A stretch of 64,000 bases of DNA. It comes from Amia ocellicauda. Its lineage: Eukaryota; Chordata; Actinopteri; Amiiformes; Amiidae. Below are positions 49,101-64,000 of this stretch, in pieces. A model generated the notes under the pieces. That model searched no databases. It was not told the origin of the DNA and saw nothing but the letters and a program-made list of their open reading frames with translations. How positions within the stretch are numbered: position 1 is the stretch's first letter; each line of letters starts with the position of its first letter. Made by a program: the position numbers and the translations under genes. The stretch covers positions 15,897,501-15,961,500 of the forward strand of contig NC_089867.1 of the NCBI RefSeq assembly GCF_036373705.1, written 5' to 3'.

Positions 49101-52100
49101 CATGCAGAGAATCTATCACTGTTACAAATCTCTCCAGATCAAGGTCTCCCACTGTAGAGGACTGGTGCTGTTCAGGGCAGGCGATATGAAGCCGCGTGTT
49201 AATCAATCTGCTGTGGTTACTCTGCTCTGTGGGTATGAGCTATGGAGCAGGACAGACACGCAGGATGCCAATGTCCCAGGGCTGTGTGTGGCTGACTGAC
49301 CTGCAGAGGGTGCCGTTGGGTGGACAGGGGGCTCGAGGGGGTCTGGGGGGAGTGGAGGTGGGCAGCACATCATCCAGGGAGTGGGGCAGGTCTCTGGTCT
49401 GAGAAACAGAGGGACAGGACAGAGTTACTGCTGGACCAGCCAACGCACACTAAATCCACACTGAAGTGCTCTACACGCAAATAACACTCCACTATTGTAC
49501 AGCACAATAAACACTGCACTATTTACACAGACATAAACACTGCATTATAGTACAATAAAATAAACTGGTAACTATACTACATTACAATGCACTGCAATAA
49601 ACCTCTGAAAAACACTCCACTAGAATAAACACTGCACACAGTGAAGCGACACACACGCACAGTGCACTGTAAGATGGGTGCATTACCTGTTTGTAGCAGG
49701 AGTTGAGAAGCTGGCCGGGGTGAGGAGTGTCTTTCACTACAACCGGCACCTGTACACACAGACACACTGGTTATATCACACTGACACAGTGCTGACAACT
49801 CAGAGACACACAGTGGGGGGGTAGTGTGCAGTACCTTGTCCTGGCGCAGGCGTGAGTGCAGGTCAGTCTGGGAACGGATGCGATACTCCAGGTCTGACAC
49901 CTGAGCCTGCAGCCAAGCCCACCTGCTGCCCAGCCATGCCCGCCGCTCCGCCCACTGCCACTCTGCACTGTCCCGCCTGGAAGAGAGAGAGAGAGGTCAG
50001 CAATCTCACGTCAAAAATAAAAACATTTATTGGTATGACAAGGTTACATCAGTTTTGCCAGTCCATTTAAAGAACAGGGCAGCGTAGGAAATAAAAAATA
50101 AAAAAGTTCCAATTCCCATTACTCAGTGACTCAGACTCTTGATTGATCATTTCTAGGGCCTCCTCCTTTCTGCTGATCAATACTCAACACAGCGCTGACC
50201 CCAGGCTAGTCATGCGCCTATCCATATACGCTCCAATACGGCATTGATCGGTACAGCCTGATCAATAGATCTATTAATACACAGTTGTCAAATCACATTA
50301 TTTTTCTGGCAAGCTAAATCGCCAGCTCTTGTGCAGAATCCCAGAGAATACAGGTACAGCTCATTTATACCGTCTGAACGAACAAGCAGAGAGATCCAAC
50401 TTCAACTGTCAATATTTCCACTTCATTACACGTGAAAACCAGCTGCTTTGAAATAATCTACCCCGAGAGTGGGCCTAAGAAGTACAGGACTTTCCAGAAG
50501 ATCAAGAGCAGTTATTCTGGGGAACGTCATCAGAACTTGCTACTGCCTCCCTACACCCACACAGACACACGCAGAAGGGCTCCACGACCTCTGACCCCTT
50601 CCTCCCCCTGCCGAGTTCCAGTGGAAAGTTCGGGCCTTCCCTGGGGAGTCACTGACAGCCAATATGGATGATGACTCTCTGGATTCCTGCGAGAGCAGCT
50701 GGATGACATCCTGAGTTCGATCGGTTACTAAAACCCAAGCGGGCAGCACAGTTTAGCTCATGGTGCCCCTCTCCGCTCTCTCTCTCTCAGCGTACATGCA
50801 AATTTACATTCAAATTGAAATATTTTAAACAAATGACCCACACAAGGAGCTGTGTCAAGCAGTATTTAAACACCACAAACACGAACCACGTGCAAGCTTC
50901 CTCCAAGTCTTTCAGCTGAAGCGGCGGAAGTCTCCCCAGTAAGTTCAGTGTCGGCCACTGGTAGCTTCACCCCCCCCACAGTGCAGGGGCTTGAGTGTAA
51001 TTACTGAGTAGGTGCAGGGTCAGCATAACAGTTACTCAGTGTCTACAGAATCAGTGCGTAGCGGTGTGGGTACTCACAGTGTGCAGGGCGGAGGCAGGGC
51101 TGTGTGTGTGTGGCCCCCGGCCCCCATGTTGTCCTCTGCGTCACCATCGCTGTCCCCCCCCGAGCTGCTGGCCGTGGCGTCAGAGTCCAGGGCGCTCTCC
51201 ACAGTCCTGAGGGTGGCCGCACAGCTCCGAGCCAGGCGGGTCACCTCGGCCGTGCGGGGCAGGCGGAGGGGCTGCAGGGCCCCACACAGGAAGGGTCTCT
51301 CCCCCACCGGCAGGACCCTCCCGGCCACTCCTTCACCCCCTCTCCCTTGCTGCAGCTCCAGTCCGCTGAGCTGCTGCACCACATGTCTCTCCATTTGCTT
51401 CACCTGCACCGCCTGCAGCCTCCTCCACAGTCTCTTCGTCTGGGCCTCCAACTCCACCTGCCTTTGACCCGCCTCCCGTCTCCCCGTTTCTATAGCCTGC
51501 AGGCTGGGGACCCCCACAGGCCTGCTCACCTTGCCCTCCACAAGAGCAGCCGCGGCCCCACGGCTGCCCGTGCTCAGGCCATTGGGGGTCGGTCTTGACC
51601 TCACACCGTTCAGGCCCACACCGCCTCCCTTGGTTGTGAAATGAAGTGCACTATTGCTTTTCTTGCCTACACTTAGCATGTCATCTGCTCCCTGGCTAGC
51701 CTTCCTAAAAGCCCAGCCAGGCAAGCTCACTGCCTGACTGGCATCCAGCCTGGGACAGCAATCCTGGAGCCTGGGGAGAGAACCAACGCTGGGCCCCGGA
51801 CCAGGACAGGGCTGCGACAGAGCTGGAGAGTGGGTGCTGGCAGGCAGTGCGCACCTGACACCATTCCCACCAGCACGTCCAGGCTTGCTTTGGTCAGCAG
51901 CTGTGCTGGTCAGGAAGGAGCGCACTCTGTACAGCCTAACCCGGCCCTTGGCAGATCTGGGCTCCCGTCCATGGCTGCTATTAATATTATTAGGGCAGCT
52001 GTCTCCTGTCGTGGTGGAGAACCAGGGCACTGTAATCCGGGCCGAATACGCAGCTCCCTCGCATCCTCTCGGCTCCACACGCTGCAGGCGGTGTGTCCGG

Positions 52101-52816
52101 GCTTGGCCGGGCTCGGGCACCTCTGTGCGGCTGTTACATTCTCTGCCCCCGGAGAGTGCTGCGCGTTGTGCCGGTACCGTGAAGCGCACCCTCTTCGGCG
52201 CCCTGCTCAGGCCGCCTCCCTGCCGCTTAGCCGTGGCTGGAGCAACGGACCTGCCCGCAGTCTCTCCCTCAGAGCCGGGCTCTCCGTTACTGTACCTCGC
52301 CGTGCTGGAGAGCTCCTCTGGGGTAACCCGCCCCGCTGCGCCCACTGTCCTGCTCGTCCGCAGCCTCTGTCCGCCCCAGTTTCCCCCCGACTTTAATCCG
52401 CTACTTTTCTCATCAATATTAATGTTCCTGGCTCCGTCTGCCTGCTCTCCCTTTCCGCCGGCGGCGCCACGGCGGTCCTCCCCGCAGCCTCCCGTCTCCC
52501 CGCTGCTGCCACAGGCGCTGTCCACACGCACGCCATGGCCTCCACGGAGCGCCTCTGCCTCGCTGTGGGTGTAATCATCGCTGTTCATCTCGGTTTGTTC
52601 TCGGGCCCTGGCGCTGCCGGTCTCTGCCTCGAAGCCAGGGGCTGGAGTAGTGTCCGAAGCGGCGGCAGAGGCAGCACAGCCTCCCTCTCCATTTACCAGC
52701 TCAGCGCCGCCGTCTCCTCCGCTCCCCCGCTCGCTGATGGACAGGGCTGCGGCTGCCCCGCCTCCACCGACCGCCGCACTGCCGCTCATTTTAGGCCAGA
52801 TGAAGTAAAAATACAT
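46186..52816 (-). CDS. KANSL1-family NSL complex scaffold subunit, 13 exons
   Basis: Related to KANSL1, the scaffold that holds KAT8/MOF in the NSL histone acetyltransferase complex. Exons: 51078-52816, 49835-49976, 49687-49749, 49301-49398, 48747-48909, 48457-48616, 48099-48305, 47841-47962, 47621-47739, 47431-47530, 47176-47288, 46899-47061, 46186-46659; joined in phase they give about 1220 residues. Family marks: helix KRLWRRLQAVQVKQMERHV (about 455-475), LDSDATASSSGGDSD, AEWQWAERRAWLGSRWAWLQ with VSDLEYRIRSQTDLH (581-627), a Cys-rich segment (736-760), RRRRGESSFDINNMVMP with KLQYKEILTPSWRQLD (PEHE region, 899-1009) and VLPWERRSFPL. The long GC-rich exon 1 is poorly conserved and disordered. 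An ATG at 52789 (MSGSAAV, good Kozak) is an alternative start. It may be KANSL1, KANSL1L or a third paralog; I could not decide. Confidence 0.87.
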
Positions 52817-53039
52817 CGCCGGCTCGACTGGGTGGCATCGCCGGGAGGACAATCGAGCCCCCCGCCGCCTCTGCCTCCGTGTCCCGGGGAGACACAGAGG
52901 AGAGAGCTGCCCGTCCCCGCCTCTCCGCTGCGCTCTCTCCCGTTATGCGCTTCACACGCAGTGCGCAGGCGCATGCTATCCCACTCTAAATCGGGAATGT
53001 GTTAAAGGAGAAAGGAAAACTACACTGACTGATGCCGCA

Positions 53040-53265
53040 CGATTTCATCCTCCTGCCAGTGTCTTAAGGTATCCATGTACATGGGGTTTATACATGCATG
53101 TGGAGACACTGCTGTTGTGCCCTTGAGCAAGGTACTGTACCTAGATTGCTCCCGTAAATGCCCAGCTGTATAAATGGGTAAAATGTATACAAATAATGTG
53201 ATATGTTGTAACAATTGTAAGTCACCCTGGATAAGTGTGTCTGCTAAGAAATCAAGTAATAATGT
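53040..53265 (+). mobile_element. SINE or LINE fragment with L2-type tail
   Basis: GTGCCCTTGAGCAAGGTACT, GCTGTATAAATGGGTAAAAT and AAGTCACCCTGGATAAGTGT followed by GTCTGCTAAGAAAT are the characteristic 3' sequence of fish L2-tailed SINEs and LINEs. The left boundary is approximate. Confidence 0.75.
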
Positions 53266-53339
53266 GCTTGATGTTTATTGATTTATTTTCAGCCTATGTG
53301 TTGATGTTCTCTTAGATTTGTATTAGATCACTGTTGCTG

Positions 53340-53340
<1 letters not shown>

Positions 53341-53393
<53 letters not shown>
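53341..53393. repeat. (TAA)n microsatellite
   Basis: About 17 TAA units. Confidence 0.95.
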
Positions 53394-53643
53394 CTAGGGA
53401 ACGAGTGAAGCCCTCTGTGCGCCTCCAATGTACCCTTCAACCGACACCTCCGGGAAGTTGATTCCTTATTATTATTATTTTTTTTAAGTAATGGTTTATT
53501 TTCTTAGTTCTGTTTCTTTGTTTTTCAATAAATAACTAATGGTTACTTATTCCTTATTTAATATATATAAAATAAAATAAAGACTACATATTTCTCTTTG
53601 CACGATTTTCCATGAAGTGGTTAATGGTTAATGGTTAATAATG

Positions 53644-53647
<4 letters not shown>

Positions 53648-53690
<43 letters not shown>
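53648..53690. repeat. (AT)n microsatellite
   Basis: About 20 AT units followed by a short GT run. Confidence 0.95.
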
Positions 53691-53692
<2 letters not shown>

Positions 53693-53753
53693 TGTGTGTA
53701 TATTTATACATCATCACTATTCTATCCATCTAGAATTATTAAGAATTATTAAG

Positions 53754-53804
53754 TATATATATATATATATATACACATACATACATACATACATCCACAC
53801 ACAC

Positions 53805-53880
<76 letters not shown>
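53754..53880. repeat. Interrupted (AT)n microsatellite upstream of smarcc1
   Basis: AT runs broken by CATACATACAT and CACACAC end about 65 bp before the ZNF143-type motif. Such a long AT repeat can extrude cruciforms. Confidence 0.95.
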
Positions 53881-53882
<2 letters not shown>

Positions 53883-53946
53883 TTAATTATTGTAGATGGA
53901 TAAAAAGCATAGCTATAGTGGTGACTATGAGAAGCGCTGAAAATGA

Positions 53947-53983
53947 ACTACATTTCCCAGAAATCCCTCTGTTATCTCGCGAG
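53947..53983 (+). promoter_or_regulatory. smarcc1 core promoter motifs
   Basis: ACTACATTTCCCAG (53947-53960, ZNF143/THAP11-type) is followed 14 bp on by TCTCGCGAG (53975-53983), which resembles the TCTCGCGAGA element of TATA-less housekeeping promoters. The start codon is about 115 bp downstream. The same first motif is seen at the rpp25l promoter. Confidence 0.6.
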
Positions 53984-54095
53984 GCATGGCGAGAGTGCTG
54001 TCAGGCGAGCTGGCGGCTGCGCAGTGCGATTCTGGGCCTTGAATTGCGAGTGAGGCGGTCGGTTGGAGAGGAAGCGAGGAGAACAGCAGATAACA

Positions 54096-63497
<9,402 letters not shown>

Positions 63498-64000
63498 GTA
63501 CTGCTCTCATTGCACCCACTTCATGCATACACACGATCACGCTCCACCTTTCTCATACTCTTACTTACATGTACATATGCTTCTCCGACACCTCACATGC
63601 GTGTACAGACAACCACACTACACCTGCACTCTGTGCTATGCCAGTGGTTCGGTGTAAGCCGTGTGATGGCAGCAGGGGGCAGCAGTGTGACAGCAGTCGG
63701 GGTGATGAGATAGAGGAAGCAGTGTTACAGGATGTTAAATGCAAGTTTGCAGGTCAGTACCCTTTATTCATGCTTGCATACCACCCTCCCCCACCTCTGC
63801 CTCTGTGACACAGGCTGCTGCTCTCTCTGTCTCTCTCTCTCTATCCATAACCTGCCTCTGTACATTTGCACACACACTCCAACGTATGGATAACCACACG
63901 GCATCAGACAAGACCGACCGCCAACTCTGCTTCACCCACGGCTGCAGACTCCGCAGGCCTGGGCCGTGACTGTAAGCGAGTCAGAGTGCCATAGCCGATT

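Larger units (their letters stand above)
52817..54095. promoter_or_regulatory. Divergent intergenic region between the KANSL1-family gene and smarcc1
   Basis: The two genes start back to back about 1.3 kb apart. The left 170 bp are GC-rich and continue the CpG-rich KANSL1-family exon 1; the right 150 bp hold smarcc1 promoter motifs. Between them lie an L2-tailed SINE-like piece and three microsatellites, so this looks like two promoters separated by repeats rather than one shared core. Confidence 0.6.

Noticed and set aside
51012-53005. Plus-strand ORFs of 151-246 codons opposite KANSL1-family exon 1
   Set aside because: Composition shadows of a GC-rich coding exon; no family resemblance and no splice support.
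53694-53903. Tyr-Ile repeat ORF
   Set aside because: A direct translation of the AT microsatellite.

Overview
The window is vertebrate nuclear DNA, most likely from a ray-finned fish. Genes are split by GT-AG introns. Intergenic DNA and introns carry Tc1/mariner and hAT elements, CR1/L2-type LINE tails and many dinucleotide repeats typical of fish genomes. A complete endothelial-type nitric oxide synthase (NOS3) is present; since teleosts are generally described as lacking nos3, a non-teleost ray-finned fish such as gar, bowfin or sturgeon is favoured (inference).

Layout: 1-5.7 kb, intergenic, one hAT-type MITE. 5.8-7.7 kb (+), dynactin subunit 3 (dctn3), 7 exons. 8.3-9.2 kb, decayed Tc1-like transposon. 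10.2-10.7 kb (+), single-coding-exon rpp25l; dctn3 and rpp25l are also neighbours in human. 12.1-14.3 kb (-), a Siglec-15-like receptor with two abutting MITEs in intron 1. 15.3-16.7 kb (-), C-type lysozyme with a TATA box. 18.4-32.3 kb (-), nos3, 26 coding exons that join in phase to about 1163 residues. 32.3-46.2 kb, gene-poor and transposon-rich, with a Tc1 element that keeps a 331-codon transposase ORF, a 76-bp perfect inverted repeat pair and a CR1-like LINE fragment. 46.2-52.8 kb (-), a KANSL1-family subunit (13 exons, about 1220 residues). 54.1-63.5 kb (+), smarcc1, first 21 coding exons (772 residues), running off the right edge.

The genes are not an operon-like unit. Loose themes are two chromatin regulators placed head to head (KANSL1-family and smarcc1, about 1.3 kb apart) and two myeloid/innate genes side by side (siglec15-like and lysozyme). 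I see no clearly new molecular system. The most unusual items are the 76-bp perfect inverted repeat, a nos3 intron made almost wholly of a minisatellite, the altered lipidation and kinase sites of NOS3, and the possible third KANSL1 paralog. All exon borders were read by eye from splice sites and reading phase; no alignment or database search was run.
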